53,520 bases of DNA from an uncultured Oscillospiraceae bacterium. GTDB lineage: Bacteria > Bacillota > Clostridia > Oscillospirales > Acutalibacteraceae. The notes beneath the pieces were generated by a model. It was not told the origin of the DNA, made no database searches, and saw nothing but the letters and a program-made list of their open reading frames with translations. The stretch spans positions 1-53,520 of the forward strand of contig CASFRX010000036.1 of NCBI GenBank assembly GCA_949297075.1, given 5' to 3'. The first letter of the stretch is position 1. Every line of letters begins with the position of its first letter. The position numbers and the translations under genes were made by a program. Below are positions 37,560 to 44,643 of this stretch, in pieces.

Positions 37560-37977
37560 TCTCAAACTGCTCCTCTCTTATCTTCTTTTCAATAATCATA
37601 GCTACTTCTTTATAGCGGAATTTATCGCCGCTGTATCTTGTGAAAAGGTCTTGGTTGTTTTTGTAAAAAGCCTTCTTTTCCTTTCGGGATAGGGGAGTGT
37701 AAATGTAATTTTTCTTGATTTCTTCCTTTTCGCTTGCAAAATCAAGCTTTATGCGTGTAAGCTCATAATCAAGGTAAACAGATAAGGAAAATTCAACTAA
37801 GCCGTATACCGCTTCGCCTTTTTCTATTGCGGCCTTCCGTTTTTCATTTTCTGCTTTGCACCTTATTTCGACAGCCTCTAAACTGCTGTCCTCAATAAGA
37901 CCCAGCCTTTTGGCAAATTCAAGGCAGGCAAGGGCATATTTTTTCTCTGCTTCGTTGGAAAAACAAAAACTGTTCAT
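37525..37977 (-). CDS. Small helical protein, candidate dedicated chaperone of the GH136-like enzyme
   Basis: A 150-aa all-helical protein, rich in Glu and Lys ('EAEKKYALACLEFAKRLGLI', 'EAVEIRCKAENEKRKAAIEKGEAV'), with no signal peptide. It is the first gene of the minus-strand operon and overlaps the beta-helix gene. GH136 lacto-N-biosidases need a helical partner: LnbY in Bifidobacterium, or a helical N-terminal domain in Eubacterium enzymes that is a separate gene in some Clostridia. The size, the helical character and the tight coupling fit that partner. By sequence alone the family is not certain. Confidence 0.55.
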   Translation of the reverse strand: MNSFCFSNEAEKKYALACLEFAKRLGLIEDSSLEAVEIRCKAENEKRKAAIEKGEAVYGLVEFSLSVYLDYELTRIKLDFASEKEEIKKNYIYTPLSRKEKKAFYKNNQDLFTRYSGDKFRYKEVAMIIEKKIREEQFENEINNILCQLS

Positions 37978-38010
37978 AGCTGCCTCCCGAAAAAATGTTT
38001 TTATGTGAAT

Positions 38011-38039
38011 ATAATACCTTTTTCAGCGAGTGATTGCAA
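38011..38039 (-). promoter_or_regulatory. Promoter of the helical protein-GH136-like-GH112 operon
   Basis: Minus strand: TTGCAA (38034-38039), 17 bases, TATTAT (38011-38016). About 30 bases upstream of the ATG at 37977. No regulator-binding palindrome was recognised next to it. Confidence 0.6.
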
Positions 38040-38171
38040 GCGGTGGAGAGATTTTTATAATACTTTAAATTTTGTGTTACATGTGATACAATCAGGAACA
38101 TGTTGTGAGAAGTTTTTCAACAAAAACAGGCTCATATTACCATTTTTATCAAAAAGACGAAGTGATAAGCA

Positions 38172-38334
38172 ATGAAAAATTAACCCTAAACTCTTTATTA
38201 CATTAGCGCTTATTTTAATTGCAGCAAAAGCCTTTAATGACGCAATGGATAGCTGGCTGCCTGATGGAAATCGAACAACCCCTCAGGATTCTGAGCTGTA
38301 TTATAAATATTATATTTTATATAATCGTACCTGA
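38172..38334 (+). pseudogene. Possible small membrane protein remnant, frameshifted near its start
   Basis: After ATG 38172 the first frame reads MKN and stops. A frame shifted into it codes for a protein-like sequence: 'KLFITLALILIAAKAFNDAM' then 'DSWLPDGNRTTPQDSELYYK', ending at TGA 38332. One hydrophobic helix is followed by a polar outside part. The start ATG is followed by a run of five A residues, where seven would restore the frame, so a homopolymer contraction could explain the break. It may also be chance; there is no strong ribosome site. The remaining gap (37978-38336) has only the minus-strand promoter. Confidence 0.3.
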
Positions 38335-38336
38335 TT

Positions 38337-38900
38337 TTATTGTATTTTCAGTACAGGGGACAGGCGCCAAGATAAAGCCAATGCCAGTCCGAGCTTAATT
38401 AGGTCAGGAATGATAAACGGTATTACGCACCAACCAAGAACCATTGCAAGTCTCACGGCTCCATTTGCCTGAGCGTAGACAATCATAAACCACACGGTTC
38501 CAAAGGAGTAACACACAGCTAAGCCAATAACCATTGAGAGGATTTCTACCCATAGCTTTTTTCCCAAGAAATGAACGATCAGCCGGTAGACCAGCCCCAT
38601 AAGAATAAAACCAATGATATATCCGCCTGTGCTTCCAAGGAGAATACCGATTCCGGAAGTAAACTGCGCAAATACCGGGATACCAACCGCTCCAAGCAAT
38701 ACATATACGATAATAGCTGCTGTTCCACGCTTGCCACCCAAAGCTGACAACACGAAAAACACAGCGAATGTTTGCATTGTAAACGGTACAGTAGTCGGTA
38801 TGCTTATCCATGAGCATATAGCAATCAGAACTGCCCCTAATGCGATGTAAACCAAGTCAATCGTCCTAAAATTTTTCTTTATTTTTTTTGTGTTATTCAT
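38337..38900 (-). CDS. bioY: Biotin transporter substrate-binding subunit BioY
   Basis: The ATG at 38900 follows CGGAGA; 187 aa, about six membrane helices. It matches BioY: 'TIDLVYIALGAVLIAICSWISIPTTVPFTMQTFAVFFVLSALGGKRG', 'VYVLLGAVGIPVFAQFTSGIGILLGSTGGYIIGF'. BioY is the S component of an ECF biotin transporter; the AT module is shared or elsewhere. The gene overlaps the DUF1284 gene by 8 bases and shares its promoter. A BirA-like operator at 39380-39421 covers that promoter, so uptake is probably shut off when biotin is plentiful. Confidence 0.95.
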   Translation of the reverse strand: MNNTKKIKKNFRTIDLVYIALGAVLIAICSWISIPTTVPFTMQTFAVFFVLSALGGKRGTAAIIVYVLLGAVGIPVFAQFTSGIGILLGSTGGYIIGFILMGLVYRLIVHFLGKKLWVEILSMVIGLAVCYSFGTVWFMIVYAQANGAVRLAMVLGWCVIPFIIPDLIKLGLALALSWRLSPVLKIQ

Positions 38901-39279
38901 AGCAAATCTCCGTATTCCTGCAAAGCTCAAACCATTGGCAGCAGGCGCAAATGTTATTAAATTCCTCCGTTTTAAAAATCCTCTCCCGTGCTTTGCCCGC
39001 AGCCTTTGTCCACGGAATCTTTTCTCCGTAAGCAATGCCGCAGATACTGAGAACGGCACTGTCCGTTAAATCCGCTTTTTCAAGTGAAGCGCAAACACCG
39101 CTTATATTATTCGGACACATTTTGCAAAGCTCATCACACCCTTGTGCAACGGTAATTTGGGTTTTGGGATTTTCTGTAAGCTCCGATACAATGGATTCCA
39201 TATGTTCTGTGAAATCTGCATTATATCCATGTCCCGTAAATTTTTGGATACAAAGCAGGTGATGCGGTCTTAAATTCAT
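38893..39279 (-). CDS. DUF1284 family iron-sulfur-type protein
   Basis: The ATG at 39279 ('MNLRPHHLLCIQKFTGHGYN') gives 128 aa. The N-terminal 'LRPHHLLCI..F.G.GY...F..HM' is the DUF1284 signature. Several Cys ('CDELCKMCPNNISGVC', 'CACCQWFELC') suggest an Fe-S cluster or zinc site. The function is unknown. It is transcribed with bioY from a promoter with a BirA-like operator, so it may be linked to biotin use or be a passenger. Both genes lie downstream of the birA 3' end. Confidence 0.85.
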   Translation of the reverse strand: MNLRPHHLLCIQKFTGHGYNADFTEHMESIVSELTENPKTQITVAQGCDELCKMCPNNISGVCASLEKADLTDSAVLSICGIAYGEKIPWTKAAGKARERIFKTEEFNNICACCQWFELCRNTEICYE

Positions 39280-39361
39280 TTCCAATCTTCCTTTGATTTG
39301 TAACTCAGAGGATACACCGTGCAATTACTTAATCGTTTCCGTGAACACCTCTATGACTTGA

Positions 39362-39391
39362 ATTATAGCAAAAAAAGCAGCTAATTGTCAA
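39362..39391 (-). promoter_or_regulatory. Promoter of the DUF1284-bioY operon
   Basis: Minus strand: TTGACA (39386-39391), 18 bases, TATAAT (39362-39367), ending about 80 bases before the start codon. The -35 box lies inside one arm of the BirA-like operator. Confidence 0.85.
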
Positions 39392-39421
39392 CTTATTATA
39401 ATATGCAAGTTGACAATTAGC
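39380..39421. promoter_or_regulatory. BirA-like biotin operator, perfect 15-bp inverted repeat
   Basis: GCTAATTGTCAACTT (39380-39394) and its exact reverse complement (39407-39421), 12 bases apart. It resembles the Firmicutes BirA box (TTGTTAAC..N..GTTAACAA). It overlaps the -35 box of the DUF1284-bioY promoter, so repressor binding should block it. A similar site lies upstream of birA itself (40475-40508). Confidence 0.85.
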
Positions 39422-39452
39422 CGCACAAAATTATATATCAATTTATCTGCTT

Positions 39453-40427
39453 CTAAATACGAATTTCACCGGAATATAGGGTAATGATTTCACCGTTTTC
39501 ATTTTTTACGATCAAATGTCCAACGGAATCAACATCTATTGCAGTCGCCTTGTATTCCGTCTGATTTTGAATTACGGTTATTTCCTTTCCCAAAATCATA
39601 AGTCTGTTTTTATACTTTTTAAAAATCTCTGTTTCGCTTGGCGAAGTCTCAAATCCTAAAATCCTGTTTATGATTTCCGCTGATAGTTTATTTCTCACGC
39701 CGGGCATCTTTTCATCAGGAAAAATGGAGGTCGCTAAAGGTTGCAAGTCACCGGGAAATTCTTCTGTGCGTATACAAACATTTATCCCAATGCCAAGAAC
39801 AACCCAGTCTAAACCGCCGCTTTCAAAGTCGGTTACAGCTTCCGTTAAAATTCCGCATACTTTTTTTCCGTCAATAAAAATATCATTGACCCATTTAATT
39901 TTCGGCGTCTTTTTTGAAATGCTTTCTATCGCTTCGCAGACAGATACTGCGGCAAAAGCAGTTACAGAGGTTGGATTTTCAAATTGCAAAACTTTTGGGC
40001 GTAATACCAAACTCATATATAAGCCGCCGGCCGGCGAAAAGAAACTGCGGGAATATCTGCCTCTGCCCATTGTTTGACAGTCGGAAATAATGACTGTACC
40101 ATGCTCAGCGCCAACGACAGCCAATTCTTTAGCGGTTTTGTTGGTGGATTCTAAGGATTTGTATATCTGAATTTTGTTAGCATAAGGTTGACTTTTTTCG
40201 GATAGAAACGGCTTTATCCCCGATATAGAAACTATGTCATTTTCCTCAGAAAGGCAGTATCCTTTATTCGTGACAGCGACGATGTCATAGCCGTCTTTTT
40301 TAAGCTCCTTTACGGCTTTCCACACAGCGTTTCTTGAAATATTCAATAATCCGGCAAGGCGTTCACCCGATATGCTTTCGCCTCTATGTTGTTCAAGCAA
40401 CTCTAATATGCGATTTTTTGTGCTCAT
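39453..40427 (-). CDS. birA: Bifunctional biotin operon repressor / biotin-[acetyl-CoA-carboxylase] ligase BirA
   Basis: A 324-aa BirA of the long (regulatory) type. An N-terminal winged helix-turn-helix (1-62, 'SGERLAGLLNISRNAVWKAVKELKKDGYDI') is followed by the ligase core: 'STNKTAKELA', the adenylate motif 'GRGRYSR' (121-127), 'KWVNDIFIDGKKVCGILTE' and 'GIGINV', then an SH3-like C-terminus. It attaches biotin to carboxylases and represses biotin genes when loaded with biotinyl-AMP. Its own promoter (40455-40483) overlaps a second BirA-like site. Confidence 0.95.
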   Translation of the reverse strand: MSTKNRILELLEQHRGESISGERLAGLLNISRNAVWKAVKELKKDGYDIVAVTNKGYCLSEENDIVSISGIKPFLSEKSQPYANKIQIYKSLESTNKTAKELAVVGAEHGTVIISDCQTMGRGRYSRSFFSPAGGLYMSLVLRPKVLQFENPTSVTAFAAVSVCEAIESISKKTPKIKWVNDIFIDGKKVCGILTEAVTDFESGGLDWVVLGIGINVCIRTEEFPGDLQPLATSIFPDEKMPGVRNKLSAEIINRILGFETSPSETEIFKKYKNRLMILGKEITVIQNQTEYKATAIDVDSVGHLIVKNENGEIITLYSGEIRI

Positions 40428-40454
40428 TTTGTTTTCACCATCCTTACTGCTTAC

Positions 40455-40483
40455 AGTATAACATATTTTGCACTAATTGTCAC
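40455..40483 (-). promoter_or_regulatory. birA promoter
   Basis: Minus strand: GTGACA (40478-40483), 17 bases, TATACT (40455-40460), about 30 bases upstream of the ATG. It has the same arrangement as the bioY promoter, with the shared TGACAATTAG stretch at the -35 end. Confidence 0.7.
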
Positions 40484-40508
40484 CATGGGAGTATGTTGTG
40501 GTTCACAT
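40475..40508. promoter_or_regulatory. Imperfect BirA-like operator at the birA promoter
   Basis: AATTGTCACC (40475-40484) and GGTTCACAT (40500-40508), 15 bases apart, match the BirA box halves with a few changes. It overlaps the -35 of the birA promoter, suggesting autoregulation. A related but less symmetrical cluster (TTGACAAC, GGTTAACA, TGTCAAC) lies at about 40538-40575. Confidence 0.5.
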
Positions 40509-40606
40509 ATCCGGCGGGCTGAATTGTTTTGATTTCTTGACAACTGACTGACAGTAGGTTAACAGGACTGTCAACAGTGATTGTGCAATACATTTTTAGA
40601 TATAAC

Positions 40607-40624
40607 TATACCCTTTCGGGTATA
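40607..40624. promoter_or_regulatory. HipB operator 1
   Basis: TATACCC-TTTC-GGGTATA, a perfect palindrome with seven-base arms. First of three related sites upstream of hipB, spaced about 40 bases (four helical turns) apart. Confidence 0.85.
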
Positions 40625-40646
40625 ATTGAGCCTCGTCGCATACTTT

Positions 40647-40664
40647 TATACCATAGCGGGTATA
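40647..40664. promoter_or_regulatory. HipB operator 2
   Basis: TATACCATAGCGGGTATA, near-perfect copy of operator 1 (one arm base changed). Confidence 0.8.
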
Positions 40665-40681
40665 ATAATTTTATAAATCTA

Positions 40682-40710
40682 TTGACATTATACCCTATAG
40701 GGTGTAGTAT
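40682..40710 (+). promoter_or_regulatory. hipBST promoter; predicted leaderless transcript
   Basis: TTGACA (40682-40687), 17 bases, TAGTAT (40705-40710). The expected transcription start is about 40717, which is the hipB ATG, and there is no ribosome site between. Operator 3 (40689-40706) fills the spacer, so bound HipB should block RNA polymerase. Confidence 0.75.
40689..40706. promoter_or_regulatory. HipB operator 3, inside the promoter
   Basis: TATACCC-TATA-GGGTGTA, copy of operator 1 with one changed arm base. It occupies the -35/-10 spacer. Confidence 0.8.
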
Positions 40711-40716
40711 ATACCT

Positions 40717-40917
40717 ATGAATACAATTGCTGAATTTATCAAACAAAAAAGAAAAGAAGCAGGACTGACACAGGAAGAGTTCGCAATCCGTTCGGGTCTG
40801 GGCTTAAGGTTTATCCGCGAGCTTGAACAGGGCAAGGAAACGGTGCGTATGGACAAGGTTAATCAGGCTCTTTCAATGTTTGGCATGAAGGCAGTTCCCG
40901 GAAGGAAGGATGACTGA
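40717..40917 (+). CDS. hipB: HipB-like XRE antitoxin / repressor
   Basis: A 66-aa helix-turn-helix protein, 'MNTIAEFIKQKRKEAGLTQE' onwards ('EFAIRSGLGLRFIRELEQGKETVRMDKVNQALSMFGMK'), of the HipB type. HipB binds the operators as a dimer and represses the operon together with the kinase. It starts at the predicted transcription start (leaderless), lacks the C-terminal tail of E. coli HipB, and overlaps the next gene by 1 base (TGATG). With the split HipA genes this forms a HipB-HipS-HipT module. Confidence 0.88.
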   Translation: MNTIAEFIKQKRKEAGLTQEEFAIRSGLGLRFIRELEQGKETVRMDKVNQALSMFGMKAVPGRKDD

Positions 40918-41246
40918 TGGAAGCATACAGAACAGCGTATGTATATGTACGGGAAACCTTTGCAGGAACACTGAAAGAAACAGATTACGGATATTCATTT
41001 ATATATGACAGTGAATATCTTGAAAGCGAAAACTCTTCTACGGTGAGTCTTACTTTGCCCAAGCAGAATGAAGAATATAAATCCAAAACTCTGTTTGCGT
41101 TTTTTGACGGACTTATTCCCGAAGGTTGGTTACTTGACATTGTCAGTCACAACTGGAAGATTGACCGCAAGGACAGATTCGGTCTGCTTCTCGTTGCGTG
41201 TAAAGATCCTATAGGAAACGTCAGCATCAAGGGGGTTAAGGAATGA
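40917..41246 (+). CDS. hipS: HipS-like protein: stand-alone HipA N-terminal subdomain
   Basis: A 109-aa protein matching only the HipA N-terminal subdomain: 'RTAYVYVRETFAGTLKETDYGYSFIYDSEYL', 'VSLTLPKQNEEYKSKTLFAFFDGLIPEGWLLD', 'DRFGLLLVACKDPIGNVSI'. In HipBST systems this small protein (HipS) is the antitoxin that inhibits the HipT kinase, taking over the role HipB has in HipBA. Here it sits between hipB and hipT with 1- and 4-base overlaps. The role is inferred from the three-gene layout. Confidence 0.8.
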   Translation: MEAYRTAYVYVRETFAGTLKETDYGYSFIYDSEYLESENSSTVSLTLPKQNEEYKSKTLFAFFDGLIPEGWLLDIVSHNWKIDRKDRFGLLLVACKDPIGNVSIKGVKE

Positions 41247-42190
41247 ACTGTCTGTGTTGCGGTAAACCGCTGACGACTGAAGGCAACCCGTATCAGTGGC
41301 ATCAGAGTTGCATAAAAAGCTTCTTCGGCACAAGCAAATTTCCCGATATTGACGTGTCGGAAGAAATCCTCAACCAGCTTGCCATCGACAGCACAAGCAA
41401 GGGTTATACAGTACCCGGTGTGCAGAAAAAGCTGTCACTGCACCTGACAAAGGACAATGAGCCGAGACTGACACTTGTGAATTATCCCACGGGTTATATC
41501 CTCAAGCCCCAGACCAAGGAATACCCCGCTTTGCCCGAAATGGAATACCTTGTTATGCAGATGGCAACCCTGAGCGGGATAAAAACCGTACCGTTTGCAC
41601 TGATGCGTCTGTACTCGCAAGACAATGCGTTTGCATATATCACAAAGCGCATTGACAGAGAAAACGGACAGATACTTGCAATGGAGGATTTTTGTCAGCT
41701 TGACGGCAGATTGACCGAAGACAAGTACAGAGGCTCTTATGAGCGTTGCGGAAAGATTGTTTCAAAGTATTCCGTTACTTCAGGTCTTGATCTTGCAGAG
41801 CTTTATATCAGGATAGTTTTCTCTTTTGTAGTCGGCAACTCGGATATGCATCTGAAGAATTTCTCACTCATCGAAACATCACAGGGCAGCGAAGAATATG
41901 CTCTGTCTGCTGCATACGATATGCTTTCGACCAATGTAATTATTCCGGAAGACAAGGAGCAGCTTGCACTTACTGCAAACGGCAAAAAGCAGAATCTGCG
42001 CAGAAAAGATTTCCTCGTACTCGCTGAAACTATCGGTATTCCGCCCAAGTCTGCAGAGAAGATGATTGATAAAATCATAAAACTCAAAGACAGATATGTT
42101 CAGCTGTGCAAAACTTCATATCTTCCCAACGATATGAAAGGCGCACTTGAAGAGCTGATAGCACAGCGCATCGAAGCTTTGATGAAATAA
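41243..42190 (+). CDS. hipT: HipT-like Ser/Thr kinase toxin with N-terminal zinc-binding motif
   Basis: A 315-aa HipA-type kinase without the N-terminal subdomain. It begins with a Cys motif ('CLCCGKPL...YQWHQSC', residues 3-23) likely to bind zinc. 'DSTSKGYTVPGVQKKLSLHL' is the glycine-rich/autophosphorylation loop, 'YILKP' holds the ATP-binding Lys, 'VVGNSDMHLKNFSL' the catalytic loop (Asp), and 'AAYDML' the metal-binding Asp. E. coli HipT inactivates tryptophanyl-tRNA synthetase by phosphorylation, HipA glutamyl-tRNA synthetase; the target here is unknown. Terminator at 42235-42263. Confidence 0.85.
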   Translation: MNCLCCGKPLTTEGNPYQWHQSCIKSFFGTSKFPDIDVSEEILNQLAIDSTSKGYTVPGVQKKLSLHLTKDNEPRLTLVNYPTGYILKPQTKEYPALPEMEYLVMQMATLSGIKTVPFALMRLYSQDNAFAYITKRIDRENGQILAMEDFCQLDGRLTEDKYRGSYERCGKIVSKYSVTSGLDLAELYIRIVFSFVVGNSDMHLKNFSLIETSQGSEEYALSAAYDMLSTNVIIPEDKEQLALTANGKKQNLRRKDFLVLAETIGIPPKSAEKMIDKIIKLKDRYVQLCKTSYLPNDMKGALEELIAQRIEALMK

Positions 42191-42234
42191 AAATCAAGCA
42201 TTTGTGCACACGATATTCGATTTAAGATACAAAA

Positions 42235-42263
42235 AATCCTGCCCGGAAAACGAGCAGGGTTTT
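42235..42263 (+). terminator. Rho-independent terminator after hipT
   Basis: AATCCTGCCCG (about 42236-42246) pairs with CGAGCAGGGTT (about 42251-42261) with two wobble pairs, then TTTTG. The A-run on the left lets it act for the leftward lysS gene as well. Confidence 0.8.
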
Positions 42264-42374
42264 GTTGTTTTAATATCTGCTTTTCGTGGTTTTTTGAAAA
42301 ACTGTGGTAAAACTATGGTAAAATCGCCTTTTTCAGTTTGAGAAAAGCCTAAAAACCGTTGATACAGAGCGGTT

Positions 42375-43886
42375 TTATTTATCGAGGCTCTTCATTGTTG
42401 GGAATAGGAGAACATCGCGGATAGCGGAGGAATCTGTGAGGAGCATGCACATTCTGTCTATGCCGAAGCCGATACCGCCTGTGGGAGGCATACCGTATTC
42501 GAGAGCTGTGAGGAAGTCCTCATCGGTTGTGTTGGCTTCTTCGTCGCCCTGTGCAAGGAGTGCTTCCTGAGCCTTAAAGCGTTCGCGCTGGTCAACGGGG
42601 TCGTTAAGCTCGGAATAAGCGTTTGCCATTTCCCAACCGTTCATGAAAAACTCGAAGCGCTCAACATAATCGGGATTGCCGGGCTTTTTCTTTGTCAAGG
42701 GAGAAATCTCAATGGGATGATCCGTAACAAAGGTAGGCTGAATGAGATGTTCTTCTGCAAATTCTTCAAAGAAGAGAGCAAGGATATCGCCCTTCTTGTG
42801 GTGCTTTTCGTATTCCACATGGTGCTTGTCTGCAAGTGCCTGAGCCTGCTCAAGAGTTTCAACCTCATTCCAGTCAACTCCTGCATATCTCTTAACAGCG
42901 TCAACCATTGTGATGCGCTCGAAAGGCTTGCCCAAATCCATTTCAACGCCGTTGTAGGTGATTGTGGTTGTGCCGAGAACCTCCTGAGCTACATAGCGGT
43001 AGAGGTTTTCTGTCAAATCCATCATACCGTTGTAGTCGGTGTATGCCTGATAGAGCTCCATGAGAGTAAATTCGGGGTTATGTCTTGTGTCGCAACCCTC
43101 GTTGCGGAAAACACGGCCGATTTCATATACTCGCTCCATGCCGCCGACGATAAGGCGCTTGAGGTAAAGCTCAAGGGAAATGCGGAGCTTGAAATCCTCG
43201 TCAAGAGCGTTGTGGTGAGTTATGAAAGGCCTTGCAGCGGCGCCGCCTGCGTTGCTTACAAGTATGGGGGTTTCAACCTCAATAAATTTTTCTCCGTCAA
43301 GATACTTGCGGATTGCTTTGAGAATAGCACTGCGCTTATAGAATGTATCCTTAACATCAGGATTCATAATGAGGTCGAGATAACGCTGACGGTAGCGTGT
43401 GTCAGTATCTGTCAGACCGTGGAATTTTTCTGCCAAGGGGAGAAGTGACTTTGAAAGGAGCTTGATTGCTTTTGCGTGGACGGAGATTTCGCCTCTGCGT
43501 GTGCGGAATACAAAGCCCTTAACTTCGATGATATCGCCGATATCCCAAGTTTTAAACTCAGCAAAGCTTTCTTCGCCGATATCATTAATGCGGACATAAA
43601 CCTGCATTCTGCCTGAACGGTCACGGATATCAATGAAATTTGCCTTGCCCATATCTCGCCAAGTCATAATACGGCCGCAAATTGAAACATCGGAATTTTC
43701 GAGCTCTTCAAACCTGTCAGCAATTTCTGCTGCGGTGATGCTCTGCTCGCCGAGTGTTATTTCAAAGGGGTCTTTGCCTGCTGCCTGCATTTCCTGCAGC
43801 TTTGCAAGGCGGATGGCACGCTGTTCGTTTTCGCTTTTAGCTTCGTCAACCTCGGAGGAGGTTACATTGATATTTTCTTCTGCCAT
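42375..43886 (-). CDS. lysS: Lysyl-tRNA synthetase, class II
   Basis: A 503-aa class II enzyme. An OB-fold anticodon domain (55-165, 'SICGRIMTWRDMGKANFIDIRDRSGRMQVYV') is followed by the catalytic domain with motif 1 ('MNPDVKDTFYKRSAILKAIRKYLD'), motif 2 ('RVFRNEGCDTRHNPEFTLMELYQAY') and motif 3 ('PPTGGIGFGIDRMCML'). Length is normal. It charges tRNA-Lys. It follows greA at a distance of 19 bases, the common greA-lysS pair of Firmicutes. Confidence 0.98.
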   Translation of the reverse strand: MAEENINVTSSEVDEAKSENEQRAIRLAKLQEMQAAGKDPFEITLGEQSITAAEIADRFEELENSDVSICGRIMTWRDMGKANFIDIRDRSGRMQVYVRINDIGEESFAEFKTWDIGDIIEVKGFVFRTRRGEISVHAKAIKLLSKSLLPLAEKFHGLTDTDTRYRQRYLDLIMNPDVKDTFYKRSAILKAIRKYLDGEKFIEVETPILVSNAGGAAARPFITHHNALDEDFKLRISLELYLKRLIVGGMERVYEIGRVFRNEGCDTRHNPEFTLMELYQAYTDYNGMMDLTENLYRYVAQEVLGTTTITYNGVEMDLGKPFERITMVDAVKRYAGVDWNEVETLEQAQALADKHHVEYEKHHKKGDILALFFEEFAEEHLIQPTFVTDHPIEISPLTKKKPGNPDYVERFEFFMNGWEMANAYSELNDPVDQRERFKAQEALLAQGDEEANTTDEDFLTALEYGMPPTGGIGFGIDRMCMLLTDSSAIRDVLLFPTMKSLDK

Positions 43887-43905
43887 TGCTTTATTTTCCT
43901 TTATT

Positions 43906-44367
43906 TTACTTAATGATTTTTACAATTTGGTAGCTGAACTGACCGCCGGGTGCGTCAATGCTGACGGTATCGCCCGCCGCCTTGCCCATGAGAGCTTTGC
44001 CGGCAGGGGATTCAGCGGAAATATAGTTTGCATCGACTGAGGATTCGTTTTCGCCGAGGATAACATAATCGTCCTCGTCACCATCCTCAAGGTCTTTGAG
44101 AGTGATAACGGAGCCGACATGAACAAGGCCTGCCTTAGCTGCGCTAATGATGATGGCGTCCTTGAGGATTCCCTCAAGCTCTGTGATTCGGGCTTCAAGA
44201 CGACCTTGGTCGTTCATAGCCTCGTCGTATTCAGCGTTTTCGGAAAGGTCGCCGTGGGAGCGAGCCTCTTTGATGTTTTCGGCAGCTTCTTTACGGCCGA
44301 CAGTTTTAAGGTGTTCAAGTTCTTCTGCGAGTTTGTCATAACCCTCTCTGGTAAGTTCCTGTGCCAT
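43906..44367 (-). CDS. greA: Transcription elongation factor GreA
   Basis: A 153-aa GreA: an N-terminal coiled coil (1-75, 'LTREGYDKLAEELEHLKTVGRKEAAENIKEARSHGDLSENAEYDEAMNDQGRLEARITELE') with the acidic tip residues 'DLSENAEYDEA' that reach into RNA polymerase, and the C-terminal FKBP-like domain ('GSVITLKDLEDGDEDDYVILGENESS...SPAGKALMGKAAGDTVSIDAPGG'). It rescues backtracked RNA polymerase by stimulating transcript cleavage. Promoter at 44410-44438. Confidence 0.97.
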   Translation of the reverse strand: MAQELTREGYDKLAEELEHLKTVGRKEAAENIKEARSHGDLSENAEYDEAMNDQGRLEARITELEGILKDAIIISAAKAGLVHVGSVITLKDLEDGDEDDYVILGENESSVDANYISAESPAGKALMGKAAGDTVSIDAPGGQFSYQIVKIIK

Positions 44368-44409
44368 TTATATCTCATCCTTTCTGGTTTTGAAACATAG
44401 TTGCTATTT

Positions 44410-44438
44410 ATTATAATATATTAGCAAAATATTGTCAA
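44410..44438 (-). promoter_or_regulatory. greA-lysS promoter
   Basis: Minus strand: TTGACA (44433-44438), 17 bases, TATAAT (44410-44415), 43 bases before the greA start. Both boxes are perfect. Confidence 0.9.
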
Positions 44439-44515
44439 GCATTACGGCTCATTGAGGAATGAAAATTACGGTTAATTATAAAGTGAAAATATCCAAAAAT
44501 TTTTTCAAAAAAAGC

Positions 44516-44544
44516 TTGACATAGGAAAAATCCTTTGCTATAAT
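44516..44544 (+). promoter_or_regulatory. tRNA-Leu promoter
   Basis: TTGACA (44516-44521), 17 bases, TATAAT (44539-44544), ending 13 bases before the tRNA. A consensus promoter for a stable RNA. Confidence 0.92.
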
Positions 44545-44557
44545 GTCAATTGTTCGA

Positions 44558-44641
44558 GCGAGAGTGGCGGAATCGGCAGACGCGCACGTTTGAGGGGCGT
44601 GTGGTAATCCCGTACGGGTTCAAGTCCCGTCTCTCGCACCA
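44558..44641 (+). tRNA. tRNA-Leu (anticodon GAG)
   Basis: The acceptor stem GCGAGAG pairs with CTCTCGC, discriminator A is followed by an encoded CCA. The anticodon stem CACGT/GCGTG closes the loop TTGAGGG, giving anticodon GAG. A long variable arm (GTGGTAATCCCGTAC region) marks a class II tRNA, and the T arm has GGGTTCAAGTCCC. It reads CUC and CUU codons. Confidence 0.96.
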
Positions 44642-44643
44642 TA

